From positions 2,596,501 to 2,660,500 of the forward strand of contig CAMQGK010000399.1 in NCBI GenBank assembly GCA_947000775.1: DNA of 64,000 bases. Reading direction: 5' to 3'. Under the pieces are notes generated by a model. The model made no database searches, had not been told where the DNA came from, and saw only the letters and a list, made by a program, of their open reading frames with translations. A program made the position numbers and the translations under genes. The DNA comes from Pterois miles (lineage: Eukaryota; Chordata; Actinopteri; Perciformes; Scorpaenidae). Within the stretch, counting starts at the first letter, position 1, and the number at the start of each line of letters is the position of its first letter. Of this stretch, positions 1 through 12,209 are shown piece after piece.

Positions 1-556
1 GGATTTCCCTCCAAAACAGTGATTAGACCGTTCCAGTTTGTGTCTAGACCCATCTCTCTCCTGGCCTCCGGTCGGTGGGGGGAGCCGAGGGTTACTGACA
101 GTCTGAACTCAGCTTGTGAGACTCATCTGGTCTGCGAGGGTGCAGGTGGTCTGTGTGAGGTTTGTCTTTTCAGCAATTTCTAAGTACCGTATTCATTTTA
201 AAGAGGAGAATACATAACTGATCTAGTCACCCTCGTTGGGTAACTGTATACCTAATCTATTCAAATAAAGCATGAAAGGTTTGTATTAGCGCAGCAGCTT
301 TTATTGGCAATAAGGAGTAAGTTGTGAGTGAATTGAAATAGAAATAAACTCAAACAGATGACAAGAACACTTTTCCCAGCCCCATTAAGACGATCCATCG
401 TTTCACTCACTGTCCAACGTAAATCCAGCTGCAGGCTAGCATCATTTTAAGACATGGCAAATTATTTTTTATATCACATCCTGTAAGAATCTGTAGCATT
501 AAGTAGCCTTGGTTTTGATAAACCAAATTACTTAATTAAAACTCAGGCTGTTCCTT
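1..556. other. Unassigned non-coding DNA
   Basis: I see no gene, recognisable repeat or RNA here. The sequence is AT-rich with frequent stop codons in all frames. Confidence 0.5.
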
Positions 557-645
557 TCACACTCACATTCACATCTATGTGGCAGTTTTAGAGTCATCAA
601 TTAACATGCATGTCTGTGGACTGTGGGAGGAAGCCGGAGAACCAA
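557..645 (-). mobile_element. SINE fragment (middle part)
   Basis: Read on the minus strand this contains the SINE middle block: the TCCGGCTTCCTCCCACAGTC motif, then ACATGCATGTTAATTGATGA and GTGAATGTGAGTGTGAA. Head (tRNA part) and ATGG tail are absent. It lies about 85 bases from the next copy in the same orientation, so the two may be pieces of neighbouring insertions. Confidence 0.7.
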
Positions 646-728
646 CTAGCATGGTCAGAGGGAGAAGCTTCTAGATAGATTACATTCAAGCAGACCAGGC
701 CATTAGCCCACTAATACTGCTTTCAATA

Positions 729-1118
729 AAGGCTGAAGTTAAAGCATAGAATCATTAAAAACATGAAAATAGACAAAGAAAATCAACAAACTGGCCTGCT
801 GGGTAACACAAATGTAAGTCAACATAAAAAATCCATCATCTACAACCGCTTATCCTATTCTGTGTCACAAAGGGGCTGGAGCCGACCCCAGCTAACACTG
901 AGCAAAGGCGGGGTATACCCTGGACAGGTCGCCAGTCCATCACAGGCGGACCCATAGAGACAGTCAGAGAGCCATCAATTAACCTTCAGACTGTGGGAGG
1001 AAGCCGGAGAACCTGGACAAAACCCACGCTAACACTCCACACAGAAGGGCCCCAAGCCGGATTCAAACCTGCGACCCTATTGTTGTGAGGCAACAGTGCT
1101 AACCACTGCACCACTGTT
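729..1118 (-). mobile_element. tRNA-derived SINE with a 3' extension
   Basis: The minus strand carries a decayed tRNA-like head (ends near 1118), the CTCCGGCTTCCTCCCACAGT block and the GACTGGCGACCTGTCCAGGG block, then a GATGATGGA tail. Homology with the plus-strand copy at 3346-3728 continues about 100 bases past the tail (729-828 here), so the shared unit is longer than the SINE at 48994. A 64-codon frame inside it is a shadow of the repeat, not a gene. Confidence 0.8.
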
Positions 1119-1149
1119 TGTAGCTAATGCACTGTAATTCATATACATC

Positions 1150-1560
1150 CCACGAATTATTTCATATTTAATCCACAAAATCGCCAGGACAGGTGACGTA
1201 CTATAAAGAGCAACATGTGCCACGTAGGTAGGAGGTCGAGGTGATTACTCCCATGAGACCACTTTTTGTGTCCCACATGAAACCAGAAGTCAGCGTTGGT
1301 TTATTTGCTATGTAACCTCTGTACTAAAATAATGTCACTTCCATAGTACTTTTAACCAAACCACAATCTTTTCCTAAACCTAACCAAGTAGTTTTGTTGC
1401 CTAAAGTTTATTTTGAAAAGACCGTATGCATGTATTGAACAGAAGTTGGCACATGTTGCTGGATACTCATAGGGCAACACATGGAAAATGAGGGATAACT
1501 TTCTTAAGATATCATACAGACATTGTATGAGGATACGTAGTTGAAACTACCTGTAGTATG
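1150..1560 (+). repeat. Family R interspersed repeat
   Basis: It contains the family signature CCTAAACCTAACCAAGTAG near 1375, preceded by TTTGTGTCCCACATGAAACC and followed by an ATCATACAGACATTGTATGA segment. The same ordered blocks recur at 32470-33230 and, reversed, at 38740-39010 and 55590-56060. No coding capacity is seen. I do not know its class. Confidence 0.7.
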
Positions 1561-3345
1561 AAGTAACACTGAGTCAAAAACTAAAAGCCTCTTTTCAAAA
1601 ACATGGCCTTTGCAGGCAAAGTTTATTTTTAAACCACTTCTTGCACAACTCCCTACAACGAGCTTTAAATTGTAGGAGAAATATGGCCATTTAAAAGATG
1701 GCGATACCATGAGGCGATGTGCAGTGTAGCTGAGTGTCAGGATCGACTGGTTCAAAGTAATGGGAGCTTCCAGTCTATAGGAATGCATCAAAATGACCTT
1801 CTAGCCTCCTAAAGTGGAGCTTGAAGCTATTCAGCAGCTCCAGTTATCAGCCTATGAAATGCTCCCTTCAGTATTGGTGTGCAGACTTCTTCACACTTCG
1901 CTATGCAGTAGCTCTAGTATATTCTTTAAGCGCTACCAAGGTTTAGGTAATCATACTGGCTAACAAGGTAGCCCCATGAGTAGTAAAGGAATCCATTTAT
2001 GGTCAAAACATTGATACCCAATCTGGGAATTCAGCTAATGCTTATCCGCTCTTAGCAACATATGGAGCACATTCTTCAGAATCGTCTTTGTTTTATCACT
2101 ACACACTGGACTGCTTTGGCTGTGTATTATTCCACCTGAGTAAATACTGGACGGCATCTCTCCTGCTCAGAGCAGTGCACATGTCTTCCAGAGGTGTCCA
2201 GGCTGCAGCCGCCGTACCTTCGCTCCTCGTCTTTGGCCCAATAACAGCCTCATCCCTCCCCTGCCACGAGAGCGAGTCCAGGACTTTGTGTTTTTGGTTC
2301 GTATCCTGAGAGACCAGCTGCTATTGATGGACAGGTTCTCATCAGGTCAATGTCAGTGTGTCTCCCTGTTTCCTACACTCACAGCCCCACTGAAATGCCA
2401 AAGATTTGAGCTCATGGTTTAACTTTCAAGCTTCTAAAATCGAGACAGGCCAAATTCTCTGCATACTTTCTTGTCATTGTAATGCATATTAACACATGTA
2501 TGAAGTGCTTGCCAGAGAGAATTGCAGATGGTTTGAGTCTGTTAAATACAGGGGAATTCAATTCACTAACATTTGAACTACCTGCTATGAAACAACTGAT
2601 ATCTATTTTAGGAGTCTGTTTTCATAACATATTATACCTATCAGTATAAAATATGTTTTATTAGACACTTAAAACTTTGAGGGCACCAATGTTAGGCAGA
2701 AAAGTGTCACTATGGGAAAATAAGAAGCACAAAAATACAAAAACTAATGAGAATATTGCAGCAGATACACTAATGTAATGATGAAAAACATTAACTAAAG
2801 GCAGTGAGTTACACACATTATTTACACATGGCCTCACGCAAAGATGTGGTAAAACGAGAAAGAGTAAACATAATTTATGTGCCGCTCATATACAATTAAT
2901 CAAAACCTTTGTGTCGTGTTGAGCATTTATCTGGCACTTAAAGCTGATATATTTCACATATAGGTGTTGAAACTGATAGAGGATTTTGCTTTAATGAGCT
3001 TGTGTTGGAGGGCAAACTAGAGTGAAAATGTGCACGCCCGTATTTGTCCGAAAAGCAATATGTAACCTATTTATCTTGTGCCAGATAGTGAGCACCGAAG
3101 ACCCGTTTGTGATGTATTTTGAATGCTTCAGGGTGGTTATATATGAATTAATGGTCAGGTCGACTCATGCTGAGGCACAGTTTTTTTAATGCGTTATACG
3201 ATTTTCTTTTGAGCATTTTAGGAGTTTTCCTTTTTGATTCCTTGGTCAACTTATGTGTGTCCTCTGATTTAGACTTTCCCTGAGTAAGAACATCAGCCAG
3301 GACATCGCATTTTCTGAGTTGTTCGTATAGGCTAAATATTTGTAT
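1561..3345. other. Unassigned non-coding DNA
   Basis: No gene or repeat family recognised. The short open frames at 1504-1791 and 2088-2309 have no protein-like features. The stretch lies in the loop between two inverted SINE-containing repeats. Confidence 0.5.
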
Positions 3346-3728
3346 GGGGCTGGGTTAGCACACAGCAAGAGGATCCCAGGTTCAAATCCAGCTTGGGACC
3401 CTTCTGTGTGGAGTTAGCATGTTTTTCCCATGTTAGCATGGTTTCTTTCCGGGTTCTTCAGCTTCCTCCCACAACCCAGAAGTTAATGAATGACTCGCTG
3501 TCTGTCTCTGTGTGTCAGCTCTGTGATGGACTGGCGACCTGTCCAGGGTGTACCCCGCCTTTGCTCTGCGTTAGCCGGGATCCAGCAGCCCCGTGACCCC
3601 GAATGGGATGAATGGTTGCAGATGATGGATGATGATGAATTTTTATGTTGACTTAGATTTGTGTTTCCCCAATTTTCTTTGGCTATTTTCCTTGTTTTTC
3701 AATGATTCTATGTTTTAATTTAAGCCTT
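3346..3728 (+). mobile_element. tRNA-derived SINE with a 3' extension (inverted partner)
   Basis: From left to right: a shortened head with a B-box-like GGTTCAAATCC, TTCTGTGTGGAGTTAGCATG, CTTCCTCCCACAACCCAGA, GACTGGCGACCTGTCCAGGG, a GATGATGGATGATG tail, then about 85 bases (3640-3728) matching the minus-strand copy at 729-828. The A-box region is damaged, so Pol III transcription is unlikely. Confidence 0.8.
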
Positions 3729-5958
3729 TTCTTTTTAAGCCGTTTCTCTTTCTGACCATGCTAATTGGTTTCATTCTTGCATGCACGAGATATGAACAAG
3801 ACAAGGTGTTGCCAATGCATTGTATTGACCTTGCATGGTAATGGTCAATAATGGCTAAAATAAAGGAAAAAGGTCTTGGGTTGGGGTCAGGTCTCAGTCG
3901 AGTGTAAGATCTGTTCACATGGTCTGTAGTAATAGGGGTAGCATTTCATCTCTACTACTGGGTTCATACAAACTAACTTTATTTTAAAAAAGCCTACTGC
4001 CGCCTAACAGCGGGGTACGAATACACAAGAAACTGTGAGAACCGATCAAATATCACTGTTATTTTATAATCCTCTCGTGTGCCGTCAGCCTGGACTTTAT
4101 GCTCGGCATCTTTATGTGTCACTAAGCAGAGGCTGTAAGGCTCATCTACGCTTTGATAGTTTGATCATTTGATTAAATCCAGTGTGGCAGAAAGAAGAAA
4201 ACAACCCGCACCTTCGAATTTGAGCTAATTACTGCCAGTTAAGTGAAGGTCTGCCTCCCGAGGAAAACGTGAAGTCGTTTTGTAGTTTCTGCCACAGCGC
4301 TGTACCTTCAACGTTATTGACAGCTTCACTACAAGACAGCTCGGGCCAGGACTAGCTGGTTAGCATGCTCATTTCAGTAGATTTCCATGCAGCACAATAC
4401 ATAGACATCTTTGACTTAACGTCAACTCTGTAACCTCTTCTGTCACTGAAGTTATTTGATGTTTTTTAATGTTTTAAACTAAAATTCTGTCCAGATCTGA
4501 CACCTTTCACCTTTAAAGATGTGGGTACAGGCTGGGTTTGGGGGCTAATTCCTTATCTGTTTCTCTCCATGTTGCGCTTCCATTACTTTACTACAGTTGT
4601 GTCACTAACATGTGGCCAGATGCTTTTACATTTTGTTTACATGTTGTTGTAAACAGACTGTTAGAAAAATCCTCAAACAGGAAGTGCTATATTTTCCTAC
4701 TGCGGTGACATCAGTTTGGTGAGAGTAAATAGAGAGAGAACGTGGACATTGGCATGAGTCTGAACAATTAAAAAAAAAAAAAAAATGAACATCTGCCTAG
4801 AGAACGTCACAGCACCAGAAAATCCATCACACCGCTGCTCTCCTTTTATTTTGAAATCTGTTTTAAGCCCAGCACAGTAACCACAGGTCTCACAGATGAC
4901 TAAGTGATACTGTTTATTACAGGAGCTTACTACAGCACATTTTTTTGTCTCCACTCCAAATCACACACACATATCCAAACTAACATTTGGCCACAGTTAC
5001 CACAGTGGCTGGCCAGAACTCACCTGCTGCTTTAACTATTTTCTTTAGTTACCTACCAAAGTGGCTGGTACAGTAGATAAACCTCCAAACCACAGCCAGA
5101 ATTCCCCAGTATTTAGCTGAGGGCTGGTATTTGCTTTCCATCCTGCCCTTACACTACTTCCAGCTCGACTTTATTTATCAGCTACGTATTTCCAGCCACC
5201 ATCTGGCTCAGCTGATATCACAGTGGTGGCCTGCTTGTAATATGGATATCCCCCTCGTTTATCTTATCCCCTATGACAAAAAAACAAAACAAAATCTACT
5301 CATCTTGTCTTAGCAGAAAATAGTCTGATATCAGCCAGCAGAGAGCAGGAAAAGGGTGAAAAAGATAAACATGTTTGCACTTCCAGGCATGTAGCGTTGC
5401 TCTTATTGCTTTGGACACTGTTAGTGTTGCCTTAAACCACAAGCCCACTTTTTTCTTTAGTTATTTCAGAGCCACAGAAAGCGGAGATCAAACGGAATCA
5501 CACTCTCTATTATTCTTTTCCTCTTGCAGGGCTGAACTGAAGTGCATTTCACGGTTTGAAAAACACTGTAAATTCCTTGTGCTGCAGTGTGACAGCCGGC
5601 GATTGCAGGAGTCTCATGGAAGCCCAAAGGGGGAGCTTCTCAGCAGAGCTGCAAGCCAACTAAAACAGAATCATGTTTGAACACCTATTTCCACTGGGAA
5701 GGGGGGAGGGGGAGCTCCGCAAGCTTTAATCAGGATCTTAAAACAGGCGAGCCTTTGATAAAGACTGCTCTGTACATTTATCTTATTCCTCTGAAGGCCG
5801 CGCTGGCTTATGTCATCCACTTTGATCCGACTTTTTTGGAGCACGGTGTCGGACATATCTCTGCTGCCGATAACACACTGGTCAAGTTGTGATGTAAAAA
5901 AAAAAAAAAGCCCTGACCCCACCTCCCCGCCTCCCCACCCCTCACCACCACATCCGAA
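3729..5958. other. Unassigned non-coding DNA
   Basis: Mostly unrecognised. It holds a poly-A run near 4770-4785 and a splice-acceptor-like TTTTCCTCTTGCAG ending about 5529, followed by an open frame to 5680 with no identifiable protein similarity. The 5810-6200 part is unique-looking but nothing shows that it functions. Confidence 0.45.
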
Positions 5959-5967
5959 GTGTGTGTG

Positions 5968-6001
<34 letters not shown>
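5959..6001 (+). repeat. GT dinucleotide microsatellite
   Basis: A near-pure GT run of about 40 bases, interrupted once by GCAT near 5968. The flanking C-rich and T-rich tracts add low complexity. Overlapping short frames on both strands are artefacts of it. Confidence 0.95.
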
Positions 6002-6002
<1 letters not shown>

Positions 6003-6714
6003 TATGTTGTACCTCCCACGTTTCTCTTTTTTTTTTCGTCCTGTATGGAAACGGTGCCATTAATTTTCCGAGCGCTGTCATAAACATCACCTCCTGGTTA
6101 AAGAGGAGCTGTGACAGGGTGCTGCCCCACAATGTGCGAGGGCAACAATATTTGACTTGGACATGTTCCTGGTGATGAGGCCAAACCCTGCAGCAGGCCT
6201 CTTGGCAGATGTCATGCCTGAGTGCTTTGGAATAATGCTGATAGGAGCTGAGCTAGACCGGACTATACCCACGACAGGCCCGGCTTTAATCCACACATCA
6301 GCATTCAGAGCACACCAGGCTGTGGTTACGGTTACATTTACATCAATAATCAGACTGATTGATTTAAAACGATCGCAGTCAAAGCTACACCTAGCTGCTG
6401 AAAGTTTGTGCAGCCCTGCCTCCTAAAAATTGTTCAACAAAACTACAAAACGTATTTTGTTAATTTTGAAAAAAATGTTGACATTTTTGACATATAACAA
6501 ATACATTTGCAATGACAGTTCGCAGAAGTCCACGTGAAGCGCCCCTCGGCATCGCAATCCAACACACGGAGGAACCTTTTAGCGACAGTATGTGACCGAC
6601 CAGGCTTTCAACTAATTCCAATATAAACCTACCTGTGGTGTGTTTAAGTAACAGACCAAGAGGGGTAGCTCGTGCGTTGGTCTCCAATCCCAACGGGCAG
6701 TGACCAAGTGGTAG
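6002..6714. other. Unassigned non-coding DNA
   Basis: No gene or repeat recognised. Sequence composition is balanced and not obviously repetitive. Confidence 0.4.
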
Positions 6715-6885
6715 TATTTGATGGATTTGGGTGAGAATGTGAATGTGTGTGAATGCCAGTCTGGTGATTTTTGACCCACCCATACACCCTGACCTCCTCC
6801 CTATGAGGCGTTTATCGCTCTATATCCGAATTTCGTGGGCTATATAATAGTTACTTTTCGCAGGTATAGCCTCAAACGATGTAGA
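6715..6885 (-). repeat. Family R fragment
   Basis: It carries GACCCACCCATACACC, CCTCCTCCCTATGAGGCGTT and a GTATAGCCTCAAACGATGTA segment, in the same order as the end portions of the family R copies at 43600-43900 and 55900-56060. Only the end portion is present. Confidence 0.65.
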
Positions 6886-8345
6886 ACAGCTTTCTTAATA
6901 ATCTAACCAACATAATTACCTTAACATTAAGACATTAATTACCTTAAAACCCCCTCGAAACCTAATTGGGAATGCATTTTAGTTGCATGGTAATGTCATT
7001 TTGTAGGACACTGGGTTGTTCAGTGTCAGATAATAAACCTCTCATGTACTGGAAATGATGCAGTAGTGACACCAGAGGCGGTTTGTTTGGAATAAACAGG
7101 GGAACTGGTGACTTAGCATGAGCAGCTAAAGCCACAGTGGCTGAACAGCTGGAAAAAGAACCAGCAAATACAACTTTATTAGTGAAAAATCTACAGAAAA
7201 AAAATGCAACACAGTGCTGAAGTGCAAAAGCACCACAGCGACAACAAAACTGGAATAATTTATCATTATTTCAGCCTCGTCATTACTCGTAACAGCGAAT
7301 ATGGATTTAAGGTGGCCTAACCTAAGAATCAGAGCCAAACAATGCCGTTGAAGACTGGAGGAAGTGCAGCCAGGAAGACAATGGGAATATAGAGAATTCC
7401 TCTGCGTCATTAGGGAAGACCAGGATTAGCAGAGACTTCCTGTTTGCGACTAGCTCGGGGGCCAGGCCAGCCTGTGATGTTGGCATTAAAGAGGGACGAT
7501 AACCTTTTGAAAGGATACCTTAAACAGGCCAGCCACGGGGGGCATGTTTTCTTTCCCATGACACATTGAGCTGCCACTTAGCCCTCGTAGAGCAAGTTCA
7601 GCCCAACTCCTTTTCCTTCCCCCTCAGGGCCAACTGACGGATCATAAACTGATACTAAAGAAAGGGCTCGCAAAGAGAAATTTACGATAATGGTTTGTGA
7701 AATAACTTTCAAATTACAAGGAGTGGAGGTGCTCTGGTTTGTGTCACAGTGTTGTGGTCATTGTAGTGCAGCCATCTTTGAAGGTACACAGGTGGGAGCT
7801 GTTTGGTAAAGAGCGCCGTGTGGCACTTGACCCCATTATCACTGAGCGTTAGCTGCGCCAGCTCAATCACGCTGTATTTGTTTATGACGGCTGTTCGTTG
7901 CAATTTGTCACTCAAGTCCGGAAAAATTTCACCTGTAATTGCTTCTAAATGTCTTTGTGATGTTTGTTTACCGTTCAGCAGGAACATAGATTTCCTTCTT
8001 CTCTTCTATTTGAATTGAAACATATTTGTGAACATGTGCGACCCTGTTTTAAAGCTTCAGCTGTTGGGCTTCATGTGCGTTGGATGTTTAGATTTACAGC
8101 TTTCACCTCGGTGTTTAGCGTCCATAAGATAAACAATTCATCTGAATTTCTAAACACCAATTGGTTGAAGTTCTGAGACCCTGACAATGTTACGGAAATG
8201 TTTTCGCTGGAACTTAAGCCTGTGTTAAGAGTGAGTTCATCCAGGCATGTAATGTTTTAACCTTCGCCCAGAGTAAACACGACTAATAACCGCTTCTCTA
8301 AATAAACATGGACTCTTGCATAAAAAGGTGCTGAGGAACAACTAC
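6886..8345. other. Unassigned non-coding DNA
   Basis: No gene, RNA or repeat family recognised. The short open frames on both strands have no protein-like features. Confidence 0.45.
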
Positions 8346-8545
8346 AGCGGTAGCCTAAAGGTTAGCTGTGACCAGGAGATCAGCGGTTTGAACCCTGCAG
8401 AAGGCTGAAAAAGATCTGTGAATGGCCAAATGCTCAAGGGCACCTTTTAATTAGCACCAAGGCACCCTTGAGCAAGGTGCTTAACTCCAGGTGCTCTAGT
8501 GGATCCCAGAGTCCAACAGTAGAGGTAGATGACTATGACGGGAAA
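8346..8545 (+). mobile_element. Second tRNA-derived SINE type
   Basis: It has an A-box-like GTAGCCTAAAGGTTAGC and a B-box-like GGTTTGAACCC about 30 bases later, which is the layout of an internal Pol III promoter. Then comes a GGCACCCTTGAGCAAGGTGC block with an overlapping inverted repeat. It is followed by an A-rich stretch near 8541-8549. The body differs from the SINE at 48994, so this is a different family. Confidence 0.65.
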
Positions 8546-8678
8546 AAAAAACCTGCCTAATATTCAATGGTGAACACATGAACTTGAGACAACTGTTATT
8601 ACACATAGCCAACTAATTTCAATGCGTCTGTTTCACTGACACTTCCATGACTACAAACAAATGTATTTACACTGACTT

Positions 8679-9205
8679 TCATGTATTAGCAGTCCAGTCC
8701 AGTCTGTCATCCAGCTGCACTCCCAGGTATTTGTAAGTCTGTACTAGCTCCACACAGTCCCCACTGATAGTGACAGGCTTCGGGTGTGGCCTGGGCCGTC
8801 TGAAATCCACCACCATCTCCCTGGTCTTGGTTGTGTTGAGTTGGAGGTGGTAGGAGTCACACCACGTGACAAAGTCCTGGATCAGTTTCCTGTACTCCTC
8901 CTCCCGTCCCGTCCTGATACAACCCACAATAGCAGTGTTGTCTGCAAATTTCTGCACGTGGCAGGGCGACTTGAAGTCCGATGTGTACAGCGTGAACAGA
9001 ACCGTGAAGAGAGCACAGTCCCCTGCGGTGGTCCCGTGCTGCTGACCACAGCGTCGGACCTGCAGTCCCCCAGTCGCACATAGTGAGGTCTGACCGTCAG
9101 GTAGTCCATAACCCATGCCACCATGTGGAGGTCCACTCCTAACTCTGTCAATTTGTCTCTGAGGAGCAGGGAGAAACTGACAGAGATGGAGTGGACAGTA
9201 TACAT
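8679..9205 (-). pseudogene. Non-LTR retrotransposon reverse transcriptase fragment (CR1/Rex1/L2-like)
   Basis: Two overlapping minus-strand frames (9205-8882 and 9116-8679) together resemble the middle of a LINE reverse transcriptase. Seen in order: a WVMDYLTVRPHYVRLG stretch, STGPPQGTVLS (RT motif region), a frame change, LFTLYTSDF, FADNTA where active enzymes have FADD, then TKTREMVVDFRRPRP, YKYLGVQLDDRLDW. The catalytic second aspartate is replaced by asparagine (codon near 8937-8939), and a frameshift near 9020-9050 splits the frame. Endonuclease, the N-terminal part and the 3' end are absent, so this is a dead piece truncated at both ends. Clade assignment is from motif memory and could be another LINE group. 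Confidence 0.85.
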
Positions 9206-10379
9206 ACCTGTAGGGTTTACATTCTTATTTATATTAATTTTAGATTTTTGAGTGATTTCAATTCATTTTATGCAAAAACTGTATTGAAATTGCTCAAATA
9301 TAGTGAGCTCAATTCCAGCCCAGGCACACTGGAAATAAAGTTTCTGAAATTGCACAACATGAAATCGACCCACATAGTTGCTTCCATGGTTGGCAGACTT
9401 TCAATAAACAGATCCAAGGCCAGTTACCAGTAAACCCTTTTTGGTAGGCATATCACTGTCATTCTCACTTTGACATTTGGAGGTATAACAACATAAAAAA
9501 AGATTTTAAATTAGGTTTGTGCCAAATCCAATTAAACTGGCTGTCCAAAAGAATCTATGCATTGGATACACTGGATATAAAGTTATGGTTAAAACTATGT
9601 TAATATAGTTTGAGTTTGGAGTTAACTGGAAGAAAAATCCTAAATCTTGGTGGGAATGTCTGTGTTTTGATGGAGCTGTGTCATTACGGTAAGCTAGGTG
9701 TAACTTTATAGAGCACACGTAAAAATAAAGTGAGCTACTGACTGTTAACTCCCAGTCCTGTGAACGGTTCACTCATCGCGACCACCAACCGGAGGCTGCT
9801 GCCTCATTGAGATGGTTGGCATTCTTGCTACTTTCTCTGACATGTTTGGTCTGTAACGAACAGGCTTTGAAAGCTTCTGTCAACGGTAGAAATGCCTAAT
9901 AACGCAGAAAGAGTTTGTCCCAGGTCAAAAGAATTAACCTCCAGTTTTGTGTGTGGCTAAACTTGGATAAGAGTCAAACAAGGAGCATGATAGTCAGGTC
10001 TTTCAAGATTTATTTTAGGTCCCTCCCACTCTTAAAAACACACTTCAGTTAATTTTGCGCAGCCTGCTTGGTATGTGTAAAATTTCCTCCTCTTCCCACC
10101 ACACACCCTCATTGTTCCCACATAAGGACACTCAGCATACTTTCAGATAAGCTGAAACCGAAGCTTTGGGGTATTGTGGCTTCACTACCAGGACACGTTT
10201 TCCTTGTTAGCTTAGTGATGTTACTCGGTGGCTTAACATTGCTATTTTAAAGGGACTGGCCACTGACATGCCTTTGGGATATTTCAGAAGCATTAATGCC
10301 TTTATTATATGTGCTTAATTTTGACTATATTATGATTTAGTTTTTTTGTAATTTTGTACTGTGCTTTAGAACATTTTAT
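9206..10379. other. Unassigned non-coding DNA
   Basis: No gene or recognised repeat. AT-rich with short random frames. Confidence 0.45.
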
Positions 10380-10475
10380 CTCAAAAGAAGGTTTATGGTT
10401 AAGGTTTGATTAAGTTTATGCAACTAAAACTACTTTTTTTAAGTCTAGGAAAAGATTGTGGTCTGTGGTTTGAAA
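10380..10475 (-). repeat. Family R fragment
   Basis: Contains GGTTAAGGTTTGATTAAG, CAACTAAAACTAC and AGGAAAAGATTGTGG in the order seen in reversed family R copies. Diverged and short. Confidence 0.5.
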
Positions 10476-10489
10476 AACTATGCTGACTG

Positions 10490-11030
10490 TTGCTTGCTGT
10501 GGTGAAAGAAGTACTCCGATATTGTTCTTGAGTAAAAGTTGCAATACCACAGTGCAGAAATACTCTGTCAGGTAAAAGTCCTGCATTTAAATATCTACTT
10601 AGATAAAAGTACAAAAGAATTACAAAAAGTACCAAAAGTAAAAGTACTAATTATGCACCAATTGCCAATTTCAGAATAATGTACATCATATGATTTTATT
10701 ATAATTATTAATGCATTCATGTGTACGCCGCATTAATGTTGAACCTGGCAAAGTTGCAAACTACTTTATAAACTTTATCTGCTGGGTAGCTTGTGAATGT
10801 CCCCTGATCAATAATAATAATAATAATGATAATAATAATATTCTGAATATGCAAAGTAACCAGTAACTTAAGGTATCAAATGAATGTAGTGGAGTAAAAA
10901 GTATAATATATGTCTCTGCATTGTGGTGGCATAGAAATATAAAGTAGCTGAAAATGGAAAAACTCAAGTGAAGTACAATATTTCAAAACTGTACTAAAGT
11001 ATTTAATTTTTATTTTACTTGCACATACAT
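10490..11030. repeat. AAAGTAC-rich interspersed repeat
   Basis: Repeated AAAAGTAC/AGTAAAAGTACT motifs, with GAAGTACAATATTTCAAAAC near the right end, match a repeat I know as very common in fish genomes. Class uncertain. An AAT microsatellite sits inside it. Confidence 0.6.
10809..10841 (+). repeat. AAT trinucleotide microsatellite
   Basis: About eleven AAT units with one GAT interruption. Confidence 0.95.
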
Positions 11031-11883
11031 AAATAAAGCCGCACAAAATCCAGTCAATGAAAAAAAAAATACAAAAACAAGAAATGTGTCAGGAGAGGTC
11101 AAGAAGCCACAGGCTTATACAAAAGACCTCCCCCAACCCCAGGAGTACGTTAAACAATGGCAAAAAAATATATATCATTTAAAAAAATACAGCAAAATTA
11201 AACCAGAAACACAAGATACATGTACAAATATTGAGATAATTAGACATCACACATTAAATGTGATGATAATATTTTAATTTTTTCTGAGGATAACGAGCTC
11301 TTGGTAACAGATATTTTGGTTTCATATTTGTACACCATGATATCTGAGGGAGTACTGGCCATGTTTTTGGTTTAGTAAAAATTTTTCTAGCAGATGCAGT
11401 ATTTAGCTAGTTGCACTGCTGCAATGCAACACCAAATACAGATGTTTTTATTTATCAAGGAAGAAAGACCAAAATGAATTGGTATGTTTAATCTTTATTC
11501 AACTAAATGAAATGTGGCAAGCTGCACAATGCATAGTTCGCCCACATGCTCCGCCCACATGCAATCTCTAACGCCACCCAGCCAAACTCCTGTTACCAGG
11601 ATAACTGAAATGCTCAGAAACTTTGTCTTTACCAGCCAACATCTTCCTGCAAGCATCCGTTTGGTACTGCACATGTCCAACTCTCAACGGAGATGAGAAG
11701 GAGGCGAGATGGCTCGCTCCTTAGCTACTTCAATCATCATCATTTAATCCTTTTTTTTAATCACAGATCAAGCAAGTGAGTTGCTGGATTTACTAGCCCA
11801 ATGTGGCATTTTACCTCCCTCAGGCAAGGGGGCAATCCTTATTGTTGAGCCCTGCAAATAAAGACATTGGACAAGGGTTTTTT
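11031..11883. other. Unassigned AT-rich DNA
   Basis: A-rich at 11050-11280. No gene, RNA or repeat family recognised. Confidence 0.45.
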
Positions 11884-11887
11884 CAGC

Positions 11888-11956
11888 GCTGCAAGGAGAA
11901 GCTGCAGCAAGGAGAAGCTGCAGCAAGGCGAAGCTGCAGCAAGGAGAAGCTGCAAG
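11888..11956 (+). repeat. 16-bp tandem repeat, about four copies
   Basis: The unit GAAGCTGCAGCAAGGA is repeated about four times with one A-to-C change and a degenerate last copy. An overlapping 64-codon frame is a translation of the repeat. Confidence 0.9.
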
Positions 11957-12209
11957 CCAAGACCCCTTTTTTTGTTATTTCAAAGGACAGTCTGTGACAT
12001 TTCATGACATTTCAGCAAACAATGTCACATTACTTCTACCTGTGTTATTGACTCAAGATTACAACCAATACAAGTGTCTCTCTCATCACTCTCAGAAATG
12101 TAAACAACAAACAGGAAAACCAAATTCATCAAAAAACAGCACAATAGAGAATTGTTACATGCATAGTGAGAAAACGACAGCATTAGTTTGTTCAAATGAG
12201 TAAAATAAC
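11957..12209. other. Unassigned non-coding DNA
   Basis: Nothing recognised. Confidence 0.4.

Noticed and set aside
5375..5680. A 101-codon frame with an acceptor-like TTTTCCTCTTGCAG ending near 5529
   Set aside because: No recognisable protein, no donor before the stop and no partner exon. A good acceptor-like sequence alone is common by chance.
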